Virus record (IMG/VR): IMGVR_UViG_3300020202_000187 | Location: 1-30,436 of that record | Reading direction: 5' to 3' (one strand) | DNA length: 30,436 bases | Source of the DNA: a virus | In this document: positions 7,845 to 14,331 of the stretch, piece by piece | How positions within the stretch are numbered: the first letter of the stretch is position 1 | Layout of the letters: each line of letters starts with the position of its first letter | Notes under the pieces: model-generated | Seen by the model: only the letters and a program-made list of their open reading frames with translations | The model's database searches: none | What the model was told of the DNA's origin: nothing | Position numbers and translations under genes: made by a program

Positions 7845-8224
7845 GCTTTGTTCAGCGCCTCGTGGTCGACATCACCGTCGACGCCTCGGGCGATGCGACG
7901 GTTTACTCCGACCAGATCCAATACGGCCGCATCAGCCAAATCCGCTACGTCAAGCACGGCACAAACCCGTTCGACAACACCGTCGATTTCACCGTGACGG
8001 TCGAGGCGACCGGAGAGGCGGTGTGGTCGCAATCGAACGTGACGGCGAGCGCCACAATCGCGCCACGCCAGGCTACGCACGACGTGCTCGGGGCGGCTTC
8101 GCTCTATGCCGCCGGCGGAGAGCCGGTCGAGGACAAGATCGCGGTGGCGCGCGACCGCATCAAGATCGTGGTGGCCCAAGGCGGCAATGCCAAGCAGGGC
8201 ACGCTTCACATCATCCTGAGCTGA
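7841..8224 (+). CDS. Conserved phage protein, probable virion component
   Basis: A 127-residue, apparently all-beta protein beginning MSFVQRLVVDITVDASGDATVYS. Phrases such as DFTVTVEATGEAVWSQSNVTASATI, APRQATHDVLGAASLYAAGG and DRIKIVVAQGGNAKQGTLHIIL are typical of a small protein often found after capsid genes in siphophages; I know of no assigned function. I start at ATG 7841 because it forms an ATGA overlap with the preceding stop and has TGGAGACG upstream; an in-frame ATG at 7823 lies inside the upstream gene. No signal peptide or membrane segment. A minor head or head-fibre role is possible by position only. Confidence 0.75.
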   Translation: MSFVQRLVVDITVDASGDATVYSDQIQYGRISQIRYVKHGTNPFDNTVDFTVTVEATGEAVWSQSNVTASATIAPRQATHDVLGAASLYAAGGEPVEDKIAVARDRIKIVVAQGGNAKQGTLHIILS

Positions 8225-8302
8225 TCGGCGCGGCAACGTGGTGAAGATGGCCCAGCGTGGTGCCGATGGGCGCGTGACGGGGGTGGCTTAGGAGAACTCG
8301 AA

Positions 8303-8617
8303 ATGGCAATCCAGAATTTGCATTTCAACGACCAGATCAGTCACGGCCGCATGCTCCGCCGAGGGTTGCAGATGCTGGAGGAAGGCCGAGACGGCCTCAT
8401 TGATCTGGTCGCCACCATGACGTTGATGATCGACGGCGACGGCTCCGACGCCGCGCACTTCGGCGAAGTGACGACCCGCTTCGGCTTCACCAGCAACGCC
8501 ATGTCAAAGGCGGCCTGGGATGAGCTGAACAGCATGCTTAGCAAGGTCAACGGCAATGGCTCGGTGAGCAACGTGCTCGCCGCCATGGATCAGGCGTTCA
8601 GCAAGTTCCGGGGATAA
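8303..8617 (+). CDS. Conserved small phage protein, unknown function
   Basis: A 104-residue acidic, mostly helical protein starting MAIQNLHFNDQISHGRMLRRGLQMLEEGRDGLIDLVATM, with a central DGDGSDAAHFGEVTTRFGF and a helical C-terminus (AAWDELNSMLSKVNGNGSVSNVLAAMDQAFSKFRG). A strong ribosome site (TAGGAGAACTCGAA-ATG) supports the start. Repeated Asn/Ser near the C-terminus suggests a flexible linker. It lies within the accessory block of the virion operon, and similar short proteins occur in phage structural regions, so a minor structural role is the most likely reading. No catalytic motif is visible. Confidence 0.7.
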   Translation: MAIQNLHFNDQISHGRMLRRGLQMLEEGRDGLIDLVATMTLMIDGDGSDAAHFGEVTTRFGFTSNAMSKAAWDELNSMLSKVNGNGSVSNVLAAMDQAFSKFRG

Positions 8618-8623
8618 CGCCTC

Positions 8624-9367
8624 GTGGCACTGACCGACGATCTTATCTCGTATTGGAAGCTCGACGAGGCGAGCGGCAATGCGCTTGACGCGCACGGCAG
8701 CAATACGCTCACCGACACCAACACCGTGGGGGCGGCCACAGGCAAGATCAGCGGCGGACGGGATTTTGAATCGAGCGCCAGCGAGTATTTCACCATCGCC
8801 GACAATGCCAGTCTATCGACGGGCGACATCGACTTCACGTTTTCTTTGTGGGTGAACGCCGAGTCCCTGGCCGCCAATGCAGACATAATCAGCAAGGACA
8901 CGGCCACTTCACCGAACCGGGAATACATCATCGGCTTTGCATCGGCGACGCCAAGGTTTCGCTTCATCCTGTTTGACGGCGCTTCGGCAACCATTCTGTC
9001 GGCAAACAACCTCGGCGCCCCGTCAACTGGCACTTGGTATTTCATCGTTGCCTGGCATGACTCGGTCAACAATACGATGAACATCCAGGTCAACAACGGC
9101 GCTGTCGACAGCGTCTCGCACACGACGGGAACCGACGATGGCGCGGCGCCCTTCCGCATCGGTGCGCGCGGCAACACTGCCGAGTTCTTCGACGGCATCG
9201 TTGACGAGGTCGGCTTCTGGAAGCGAGTGCTGACCAGTGACGAGCGGGCCAGCCTCTACAATAGCGGCAATGGGCTGGCGTATCCGTTCACCAGCGGCAC
9301 CACCGTCGCCCGCCTTGTCAACGACGCCCCCTACCCGTTTCGTAGACCAATCATGGTCGCGGCCTGA
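8624..9367 (+). CDS. LamG/concanavalin-like jelly-roll protein
   Basis: A 247-residue protein with a LamG-type (concanavalin A-like) beta-sandwich over about residues 5-220. Signature pieces are LISYWKLDEASGNALDAHGSNTL at the N-terminus, RDFESSASEYFTIADN, DFTFSLWVNAESL, TGTWYFIVAWHDSVNNTMNIQVNN and the closing FDGIVDEVGFWKRVLTSDERASLYNSGNG. Such domains bind glycans or proteins and are used on phage heads and tails. The start is GTG 8624, six bases after the previous stop, with GGGGAT upstream. Its place among head-proximal genes rather than at the tail tip suggests a capsid decoration or head-fibre role, or work with the glycan-modifying gene upstream. Ligand unknown. Confidence 0.85.
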   Translation: MALTDDLISYWKLDEASGNALDAHGSNTLTDTNTVGAATGKISGGRDFESSASEYFTIADNASLSTGDIDFTFSLWVNAESLAANADIISKDTATSPNREYIIGFASATPRFRFILFDGASATILSANNLGAPSTGTWYFIVAWHDSVNNTMNIQVNNGAVDSVSHTTGTDDGAAPFRIGARGNTAEFFDGIVDEVGFWKRVLTSDERASLYNSGNGLAYPFTSGTTVARLVNDAPYPFRRPIMVAA

Positions 9368-9437
9368 TCTATCTGCGCGCGAGCGGCGCCAGTCTTCGGC
9401 TCGGAATCAGACCATCGCCTGAACGAAGGGGCACACC

Positions 9438-9905
9438 ATGGCGCTTTATCACTCGAACAACGACCTCGCTGGCACGAAGCAGGCCATCAGTTCGTCCTAC
9501 AAGACGCTCCTCGTGCTGAAGGCCGCGACGGCGACGCTGCGGCGCGCTTGGGTATATGACGTGCTGATCGGTACGCTCGGCACGCCGGCCGATACCTCTT
9601 ACCAGTTCGACATTTCGCGCCAGACCGCAGACGGCACGGCGACGGCGGTCACGCCGCTGGCGCTCGATCCGGCCGATGCGGCGTCCGATACGGTTGGCGC
9701 CGCGAATGCGACGGCGGAGGGCACCATCACGGCCACGTCGAGCGTGTTCAACATCGGCATCAACCAGCGCGCCTCATACCGGTGGGTTGCGGCGCCGGGT
9801 TCCGAGCTGGTCATCCCCGCGACCAACCTGAACGGCCTTGCCCTGCGCTGCCTGTCGGCCAGCGGCACCGCAGTAGCGACCGGCGGCATGTACCACAAGG
9901 AGTAA
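9438..9905 (+). CDS. Unknown virion-type protein
   Basis: A 155-residue protein with a strong ribosome site (CGAAGGGGCACACC-ATG). It is Ala/Thr-rich and apparently beta-structured: KTLLVLKAATATLRRAWVYDVLIGTLGTPADTSYQFDISRQTADG, then many Thr/Ala repeats (NATAEGTITATSSVFNIGINQRASYRW) and a C-terminal ALRCLSASGTAVATGGMYHKE. The pattern resembles small phage structural proteins that follow LamG or capsid-decoration genes. There is no signal peptide. Function cannot be assigned; by neighbourhood it is part of the particle or assists it. Confidence 0.7.
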   Translation: MALYHSNNDLAGTKQAISSSYKTLLVLKAATATLRRAWVYDVLIGTLGTPADTSYQFDISRQTADGTATAVTPLALDPADAASDTVGAANATAEGTITATSSVFNIGINQRASYRWVAAPGSELVIPATNLNGLALRCLSASGTAVATGGMYHKE

Positions 9906-9909
9906 CGCC

Positions 9910-10170
9910 ATGATGCGGCGCCCCGGCGGCTACGGAATCCTTACCCAACCGGAAGGGGCGCCGCAGGAACACGACACTTTCAGTTGCTCGCACTGCAACC
10001 GCGTCGTGCGGGTCGAGGCACGGCAGCGAGCCGACGACATCGGCGGCTTTTGCTCCGTCTGCGCGGGCCTAATCTGCCCGTCCTGTGTTGGAAAAGGTTG
10101 CGATCCGCTCGAGGAAAAGCTGCGGCGCATCGAGGCTCGAGCGGACGTTCGGAGAAGCTACGGCTTCTGA
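9910..10170 (+). CDS. Zinc-binding treble-clef/ribbon-type phage protein
   Basis: An 86-residue protein with eight cysteine/histidine ligand candidates arranged as CSHC (about residues 26-29) and then CSVCAGLICPSCVGKGC (48-64), the spacing of a small zinc ribbon or treble clef. The N-terminus MMRRPGGYGIL and the C-terminal charged helix (PLEEKLRRIEARADVRRSYGF) match a small conserved protein of phage structural operons whose role is not known. Zinc binding is inferred from the cysteine spacing. It follows the previous gene by 4 bases and is probably translated with it. It could stabilise a virion interface or act in assembly; nucleic acid binding is an alternative. Confidence 0.75.
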   Translation: MMRRPGGYGILTQPEGAPQEHDTFSCSHCNRVVRVEARQRADDIGGFCSVCAGLICPSCVGKGCDPLEEKLRRIEARADVRRSYGF

Positions 10171-10184
10171 ATTAGGGGCGTCGC

Positions 10185-11084
10185 ATGACCTGGGTCATCT
10201 ACCCGTCCAGGACGGAGCCGGTCCTTTCTGCGCCGGAGACCGTCACGGCGGATCGGTGGCGCCAGCCGCTGAGTGAGCCGGTGCGGCGCCGCGTACTTCC
10301 GGTCGCGCTCATCGTTGGCGCGCTGTTCGCCCCGCCGGAGCAGGCGCCCGAGACGGTCACAGTTGACCGTTGGCTGATCCCGCTGTCGGAGCCTGTACGG
10401 GTCAAGCCGGCGCTGCATGCAAGTCGACAGCAGGTATTCGCGGTCGACCAAGGCGCGCTGACGCAGCCGGAAAGCGTGACGCTCGACCGCTGGCAACAGC
10501 GATTGAGCGAGCCGGTGCGGCTCAAGGTTGGGCTGCGGCCCGATCTGCAACAGGCGTTCACGGTCGACCCGACCGCGTTGACGGCGGCGGAAACGGTTTC
10601 CGTCGACCGCTGGCTGATCCCGCTCGCCGAGCCGGTCAGGATTGCGCCAGCACTGCGCAGCGCGGCGCAGCAGTTCTTTGCCGGCGACGTTCGGCCGCTG
10701 GCCGCCGCCGAGACGATCACCGCCGACAAGTGGCATAGACCGCTTTCGGAGCCGGTGCAGTTCCGCGCGTTACTCACGGCGCAGCAGCAGGCGTTCGCGA
10801 TCGATCAACGGGCGCTGACCGAGCCCGAGGCAACGACGGTCGACCGCTGGTTCGCCGCGCTCAACGAGCCGGTGCGCTACCGGGTTTTAGTCACGGCACT
10901 GAATCCGGCGTGCTTCACGCTGGAATTGCCGCAGCCGACACAGCCGAGCGTACCGACCGAAGCGACGATCACGGACGCGGCGGTAACGACAGCGACTCAT
11001 GTCGATGCCCTGGTCACCACGGCCACCCTGACCGACGCGCTGGTCACTACCGCGACGCTCACCGAAACCATCGCGCCGAGCTGA
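10185..11084 (+). CDS. Six-repeat protein with ~40-residue DRW-LSEPVR units
   Basis: A 299-residue protein made almost wholly of six tandem units of about 40 residues. Each has the core ETVTxDRWxxPLSEPVR, with the DRW (or DKW) at residues 23, 61, 101, 141, 181 and 220, followed by a stretch ending in QQxFAxDxxALT. The C-terminal 40 residues switch to a short repeat, DALVTTATLT, in about three copies (TDAAVTTATHV, DALVTTATLT, DALVTTATLT). No signal peptide, membrane segment or enzyme motif is seen. The regular unit suggests an extended or fibrous protein, perhaps a head fibre or a length-variable spike. Related repeat proteins appear in some phage structural regions without assigned roles. Repeat number should vary among relatives. 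Confidence 0.8.
   Translation: MTWVIYPSRTEPVLSAPETVTADRWRQPLSEPVRRRVLPVALIVGALFAPPEQAPETVTVDRWLIPLSEPVRVKPALHASRQQVFAVDQGALTQPESVTLDRWQQRLSEPVRLKVGLRPDLQQAFTVDPTALTAAETVSVDRWLIPLAEPVRIAPALRSAAQQFFAGDVRPLAAAETITADKWHRPLSEPVQFRALLTAQQQAFAIDQRALTEPEATTVDRWFAALNEPVRYRVLVTALNPACFTLELPQPTQPSVPTEATITDAAVTTATHVDALVTTATLTDALVTTATLTETIAPS
10233..10910 (+). repeat. Six coding tandem repeats of ~117-120 bp
   Basis: The DNA under residues 17-242 of the repeat protein contains six in-frame units with spacing of 114, 120, 120, 120 and 117 bases between DRW/DKW codons. Units are diverged at the DNA level but keep the core codons for DRW and SEPVR. This points to old duplications retained by selection on the protein rather than a recent expansion. 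Confidence 0.8.
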
Positions 11085-11093
11085 GGTGCCCGC

Positions 11094-11393
11094 ATGGCGA
11101 ACAGCTACCCGGTGGGCAGCAAGGTCCGCTCGACCTGCACGTTTGAGAATTCGGCCGGAACCGACGTCGATCCGACGGGGGTATCGGTCACCTATCGCGT
11201 GCCGGGCGCGGCGGCGTCGGTGACGAAGACCTATCCGACTGACGCCGAGGTCGTGAAGTCCGCGACCGGCATCTACTACATCGACCTCGATCTGGACACG
11301 GCGGGCGAATACCGCATCCGCTGGGCCGGCACGGGGTCGAACAAGGCGGCGCAGGAATCGCGCATCCGCTGCGCGCCGAGCTTCTTCTCGTGA
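11094..11393 (+). CDS. Small beta-sandwich-type virion protein
   Basis: A 99-residue protein, apparently a single Ig-like or beta-sandwich domain: MANSYPVGSKVRSTCTFENSAGTDVDPTGVSVTYRVPG, then KSATGIYYIDLDLDTAGEYRIRWAGTGSNKAAQESRIRCAPSFF. The phrase GIYYIDLDLDTAGEYRIRWAGTG is typical of small phage proteins near connector genes that resemble bacterial Ig-like folds. A site GAGGTGCCCGC lies before the ATG. It is the last accessory gene before the connector block. It may decorate the head or connector; no direct evidence of role. Confidence 0.75.
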   Translation: MANSYPVGSKVRSTCTFENSAGTDVDPTGVSVTYRVPGAAASVTKTYPTDAEVVKSATGIYYIDLDLDTAGEYRIRWAGTGSNKAAQESRIRCAPSFFS

Positions 11394-11400
11394 GGGCGGC

Positions 11401-12033
11401 ATGATCGGATCGCTCGCCCTGGTGACGGCCGCGGCCGACGAGCTGCCGATCGACCTCGACCGCTTCAAGTCGCAGGCGCGGATCGACAGCACGACCGAGG
11501 ACGATCTGCTGCGCGCCTACTTGAGCGCCGCCATGTCCTACCTCGACGGCAAGGACGGCATTCTCGGCCGCGCGCTGATGACCCAGACCTGGGATTGGCG
11601 GCTTGACGACTGGTGCCCGGCATTCCGCGACCTCGGCAACGGCATCTATGGCGCCGAGGCGCCGCTGCCGCCGCTGCAGAGCGTCACCAGCATCAGCTAC
11701 ATCGACGCGAACAACACGACGCAGACCTGGGCCTCGAGCAACTATCAGGTCGACATCTACTCGACGCCGGGCCGCATCTGCGTCGCGCCGGCCGCGCAGC
11801 TCCCGGCCCTCTACGGCTCGGGCAAGCTCAATCAGGTGACGATCCGGTTCATCGCCGGCTACGGCAGCAACCCGACCGACGTGCCCGAGGACATCCGCCA
11901 CGCCATCGCGTTCATCGCCTCGCACTGGTACGAGCGGCGCCTGCCGATGGAGTTCGGCGCCGGCCAGGCGATCGACATCGGCCTGACCGCCGATGCGCTG
12001 CTGCTCAAGTACCGGATGAAGATCTTCGGATGA
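11401..12033 (+). CDS. Head-tail connector protein (HK97 gp6-like)
   Basis: Adaptor protein that binds beneath the portal and prepares the head for tail attachment. The 210-residue product shows the gp6-like pattern: ELPIDLDRFKSQARIDSTTEDDLLRAYLSAAMSYLDGKDG (residues ~16-55), LMTQTWDWRLDDW, the proline-rich PLPPLQSVTSISYIDANN, then a beta region and the C-terminal helix PEDIRHAIAFIASHWYERRLP. Length and motif order match the family. It starts eight bases after the previous stop with TGAGGGCGGC upstream, and its own stop overlaps a 23-codon ORF in ATGA fashion. Confidence 0.92.
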   Translation: MIGSLALVTAAADELPIDLDRFKSQARIDSTTEDDLLRAYLSAAMSYLDGKDGILGRALMTQTWDWRLDDWCPAFRDLGNGIYGAEAPLPPLQSVTSISYIDANNTTQTWASSNYQVDIYSTPGRICVAPAAQLPALYGSGKLNQVTIRFIAGYGSNPTDVPEDIRHAIAFIASHWYERRLPMEFGAGQAIDIGLTADALLLKYRMKIFG

Positions 12034-12101
12034 GCCGCCGGGACGCGTGGCTTGCCGGGCTGTGGCTGGCCGTGCTGCCGTTCATCGAATGGGGTTGGTG
12101 A
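12030..12101 (+). CDS. Possible 23-residue membrane peptide
   Basis: A very short ORF, MSRRDAWLAGLWLAVLPFIEWGW, that exactly bridges two connector genes: its ATG overlaps the stop of the gp6-like gene (ATGA) and its TGA is immediately followed by the ATG of the next gene. The product is a basic start plus one hydrophobic Trp-rich helix. Precise fit between neighbours suggests it is translated, if only to keep ribosomes coupled to the next gene. It could be a tiny membrane protein. Without comparison to relatives its reality is uncertain. Confidence 0.4.
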   Translation: MSRRDAWLAGLWLAVLPFIEWGW

Positions 12102-12440
12102 ATGCCGACGAACCTGCATTCGCCATCGGAACTGCGCGAGCGAGTGAGCATCTACAGCGACGCCGGCGTGGCCGACGGCTATCGCGGCCGATCGGTGGCG
12201 TGGACGCTGCTCGCGACGGTGTGGGCGAAGGTGAAGCCGATCAGCGGGCGGGAGATCGAGATCGGGCCGGGGCAGCAGGCCGAGGTGTCCACGCTGATCG
12301 TGATCCGCTATCGCAGCGACGTGACGGCGGCGAAGAAGGCCACGGTGCGCGGCGTTGACTACAACATCCGCAGCTGCGTCGATCCAGACCTGCGCCGGAC
12401 TTGGCTCGAGATGCTTTGCGACCGTGGGGCTGCGACGTAG
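12102..12440 (+). CDS. Head-tail joining/head closure protein (SPP1 gp16-like family)
   Basis: Head closure protein that seals the connector and offers the docking surface for the tail. The 112-residue product has the family order: SELRERVSIYSDAGVADGYRG at the N-terminus, WTLLATVWAKVKPISGREIEIGPGQQAEVSTLIVIRYRSDV in the middle and a C-terminal GVDYNIRSCVDPDLRRTWLEMLCDRG. The phrases RV.IY, WAKVKPISGRE and the IRYR motif are typical of phage head-tail joining proteins. It lies between the gp6-like and DUF3168 genes, exactly the expected place. Stop and next start abut without a gap. Confidence 0.88.
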   Translation: MPTNLHSPSELRERVSIYSDAGVADGYRGRSVAWTLLATVWAKVKPISGREIEIGPGQQAEVSTLIVIRYRSDVTAAKKATVRGVDYNIRSCVDPDLRRTWLEMLCDRGAAT

Positions 12441-12857
12441 ATGCCCAGCGACGCCAGCCTGCCGCTTCAGGGCGCGATAGGGGACGCGCTTGCCGATGCC
12501 GCCGCTATTCAGGCGCTGATCGGCAACCCGGCGCGCATCTATGACGAGCCGCCAGCGGATGGCGCAAGCTACCCGTGCATCACCATCGGCGAAGACACCG
12601 TTTCCGACATGGGGACGAAGACGACGGACATTTCCGAGCACACGCTGACGCTGCACGCCTGGTCCCGCTACAACGGCCGGAAAGAGGCGAAGCAGATCCT
12701 CGACGCCATCAAGGCGACGCTGCACCACAACCTGCTGAGCGTCACCGGCCACACCGTGGTCGAGGCGCATTTCGAGTTCGCCGAGACGCTGCTCGATCCG
12801 GACGGCGAGACCTGGCACGGCGTCGCACGCTACCGCTTCATCGTCGAAGACACCTGA
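12441..12857 (+). CDS. Tail terminator/completion protein (DUF3168 type)
   Basis: DUF3168-family protein, the likely tail terminator that stops tail tube growth and joins tail to head. The 138-residue product begins LPLQGAIGDALADAAAIQALIGNPARIYDEPPADGASYPCITIGED, followed by SEHTLTLHAWSRYNGRKEAKQILDAIKATLHHN, a pattern typical of DUF3168 proteins (helix, then beta core with L.V.S/W motif). The C-terminal WHGVARYRFIVEDT closes the fold. Position just before the major tail protein gene agrees. Confidence 0.88.
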   Translation: MPSDASLPLQGAIGDALADAAAIQALIGNPARIYDEPPADGASYPCITIGEDTVSDMGTKTTDISEHTLTLHAWSRYNGRKEAKQILDAIKATLHHNLLSVTGHTVVEAHFEFAETLLDPDGETWHGVARYRFIVEDT

Positions 12858-12897
12858 TCCCGGCTTAGCCGGCCGCCCCTGAGCCCTTGGGCAAGGC
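12856..12897 (+). promoter_or_regulatory. Two-hairpin leader element B before major tail gene
   Basis: Second copy of the leader element seen before the capsid gene. It contains CCGGC-TTA-GCCGG (12860-12872), a perfect five-pair stem, and then AGCCCTTGGGCAAGGC (12882-12897), identical over 16 bases to 4159-4174. It begins at the stop codon of the DUF3168 gene and ends 27 bases before the major tail ATG. The pairing-preserving differences relative to the other copy argue for RNA-level function. Followed by a good ribosome site, GACGGAGTTTCGCC-ATG. Confidence 0.55.
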
Positions 12898-12924
12898 CCT
12901 TCCACAGATCGACGGAGTTTCGCC

Positions 12925-13329
12925 ATGGCTGCTCAGACGGGCCGCTCAATGCTGTTGAAGTCCGGCACCGCGGCGGCCGGCACCACCATCGCGGCGCTGC
13001 GCGAGACCAGCTTCGCCATCAACGGCACGCCGGTCGACGTGACCAACAAGGACAGCGGCGGCTACCGCGAGCTGCTGGCCGGCGCGGGCGTGACCTCGGT
13101 CAGCATCAGCGCCTCGGGCGTGGTCACGGACAACGACGACATGATGACCCTGATCGGCTACGCCAAGGCGCGCACGCTGAACACGTTCGGCATGGTGTTC
13201 GGCGACGGCGACAAGCTCGACGGCTCATGGCAGATCACCGCCTATTCGGTAAGCGGCGGCTTCGACAACGAGCAGACCTTCTCCGCGACCTTCGAGTCCA
13301 GCGGCGAAATAACCTTCACCACCGTCTGA
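12925..13329 (+). CDS. Major tail (tube) protein
   Basis: Tail tube subunit of the TP901-1-like major tail protein group, 134 residues. Typical pieces are GRSMLLKSGTAAAGTTIAALRETSFAINGTPVDVTNKDSGGYRELLAGAGVTSVSISASGVV and the C-terminal SWQITAYSVSGGFDNEQTFSATFESSGEITFT. The DVT(N/S)KDS and RELLAGAG phrases are highly characteristic. The gene is preceded by the hairpin leader shared with the major capsid gene, as would suit a protein made in many copies. It sits between the tail terminator and chaperone genes. Confidence 0.93.
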   Translation: MAAQTGRSMLLKSGTAAAGTTIAALRETSFAINGTPVDVTNKDSGGYRELLAGAGVTSVSISASGVVTDNDDMMTLIGYAKARTLNTFGMVFGDGDKLDGSWQITAYSVSGGFDNEQTFSATFESSGEITFTTV

Positions 13330-13346
13330 TCCCTCGGGAGACCCCC

Positions 13347-13766
13347 ATGCTGAAGCGCCTCCTCGGCGCGGCACTCGCCGCGCTGCTCCTGCTGCCCATT
13401 CAGCTCGGCGCCGCCGTGCTGACGGTCAACGACACGGCCGACACCGGCGTCGAGATGACGCTGACTGCGGCCGGCGTATCCGGCGACAGCTTCGCCAACC
13501 CGGACGACCACCGGACGATCTTCGTTGTGACCAAGGGCGGCAGCGGGTCGGTGACCGTGACCATCACGCCAGCGACCACGCAAGTCCTGGTGCCGGGCGT
13601 CGGCCTGCTCGACAACCCGAACGGCGGCGGCTCGGTGAGCGCCGGCACGACCAAGATTTTCGGGCCGTTCCCGACCAGCTTCAACGACAGCAACGGCCGG
13701 GTGGCGGTGACCTACAGCACCACGACCTCGGTCACGGTCAACCCGTTCCGGGTGCCGCGCCAGTGA
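13347..13766 (+). CDS. Secreted beta-rich protein in tail operon
   Basis: A 139-residue protein with a clear signal peptide: MLKRLLGAALAALLLLPIQLGAAV, with likely cleavage near residue 21-22. The mature part is all-beta, with LTVNDTADTGVEMTLTAAGVSGDSFANPDDHRTIFVVTKGGSGSVTVTITPATTQ and an Ig-like ending. It resembles phage structural beta-sandwich domains but carries an export signal, which is odd between the tail tube and chaperone genes. The ATG at 13347 has CGGGAGACCCCC upstream; an in-frame ATG at 13227 lies in the tail gene and is ignored. Its stop overlaps the GTG of the next gene. Role unknown; surface exposure in the lysing or lysogenic cell is inferred. Confidence 0.8.
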   Translation: MLKRLLGAALAALLLLPIQLGAAVLTVNDTADTGVEMTLTAAGVSGDSFANPDDHRTIFVVTKGGSGSVTVTITPATTQVLVPGVGLLDNPNGGGSVSAGTTKIFGPFPTSFNDSNGRVAVTYSTTTSVTVNPFRVPRQ

Positions 13767-14122
13767 GCGAGAAAACCGCCAACCCGGTCCGTGGCGAGGT
13801 CACGATCGACCTGCCGGGACATGAGCGCTACGTGCTCCGGCCGACCTTCGACGCGCTGGTGCAGATCGAGGCCGAGCTCGGCGAGAAGATCATCCCGCTC
13901 GCCATGTCGCTTGCCGGGCTCCGCGAGGCTGCGGTGATTATCCACCGGTGCGGCCAGGCCGCTGGTGGCAAGCTGACCTTCGCCCAGATCAAGGAACTGG
14001 TCATGCAGGCCGGCCTCGTGGCGCTGCTCCCGCATCTGCGCGCGATGCTCAACTTGGCGCTGACGCCTGCCGACCCAAACGGGGAAGCGGTGACGGATCA
14101 GGTGACGACACAGACGACCTGA
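13763..14122 (+). CDS. Tail assembly chaperone, upstream frame (GTA gp10-like)
   Basis: A 119-residue protein of the GTA gp10-like family, in the position of lambda G: immediately after major tail genes and before the tape measure. Motifs are GEVTIDLPGHERYVLRPTFDALVQIEAELGEKIIPLAMSL and AAVIIHRCGQAAGGKLTFAQIKELVMQAGLVALLPHLRAML. GTG at 13763 overlaps the previous stop. Near its end, the codons for Pro-Asn are read from a canonical slippery heptamer (14074-14080), which would direct some ribosomes into the -1 frame and fuse this protein to the chaperone extension ending at 14331, as lambda does to make GT. Chaperones of this type bind the tape measure during tail assembly. Confidence 0.85.
   Translation: MSEKTANPVRGEVTIDLPGHERYVLRPTFDALVQIEAELGEKIIPLAMSLAGLREAAVIIHRCGQAAGGKLTFAQIKELVMQAGLVALLPHLRAMLNLALTPADPNGEAVTDQVTTQTT
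14074..14080 (+). other. Slippery heptamer CCCAAAC for -1 ribosomal frameshift
   Basis: The heptamer CCCAAAC is read in the chaperone frame as C-CCA-AAC, the exact X-XXY-YYZ arrangement required for tandem -1 slippage. Slipping gives CCC-AAA-CGG and continues to the stop at 14331. The site is 14 codons before the zero-frame stop (14120-14122), so the long product would have about 189 residues (106 plus 83). Location inside the tail chaperone gene matches the known conserved frameshift in long-tailed phages. No strong downstream stem-loop was evident by eye. Confidence 0.75.
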
Positions 14123-14331
14123 CCTGGCACCGCTTTCTCGAAATGGCCGGCGCGATGCGCATGCCGACCGACGTGTTCTGGAGCACCACGCCGCGGGAAT
14201 TCATCTCCATGGCGGACGGCTTCGCGGCCAGCAAGGGCGCCAAGCGGGACGGCGGCGCCAAGGCCAAGGCGCCGACGCGGGCGGAAATGCAGGACTGGAT
14301 CGAGAAGGAGAAGCGCGGGGAGCGGTTCTAA
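14080..14331 (+). CDS. Tail assembly chaperone, -1 frame extension
   Basis: Reading frame -1 relative to the gp10-like gene, from the slippery site to the TAA at 14331 (83 codons). The product carries DLTWHRFLEMAGAMRMPTDVFWSTTPREFISMADGFAASKG, the motif set of the small GTA-type tail chaperone family (W..L...L...P..FW..TP.E....  pattern), then a charged KAKAPTRAEMQDWIEKEKRGERF. The first conserved residues (LTW) lie upstream of the first ATG (14143), and no ribosome site precedes that ATG, so synthesis as a frameshift fusion is favoured over a separate 62-residue protein starting at 14143. The stop overlaps the reversed lipoprotein gene stop by 4 bases. Confidence 0.75.
   Translation, partial: RGSGDGSGDDTDDLTWHRFLEMAGAMRMPTDVFWSTTPREFISMADGFAASKGAKRDGGAKAKAPTRAEMQDWIEKEKRGERF

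Noticed and set aside
8241-8291. Tiny plus frame of 16 residues (starts MKMAQRGADG) before the gene at 8303
   Set aside because: Only 17 codons including stop, GTG start and no clear ribosome site; may be spacer.
10233-10910. CRISPR array
   Set aside because: The repeats are coding, diverged in DNA, about 120 bases long and lack spacers.
11859-12926. Minus-strand open frame of 355 codons opposite connector genes
   Set aside because: Covers four well-supported plus-strand genes and is rich in Arg, His and Gln as expected for a shadow.
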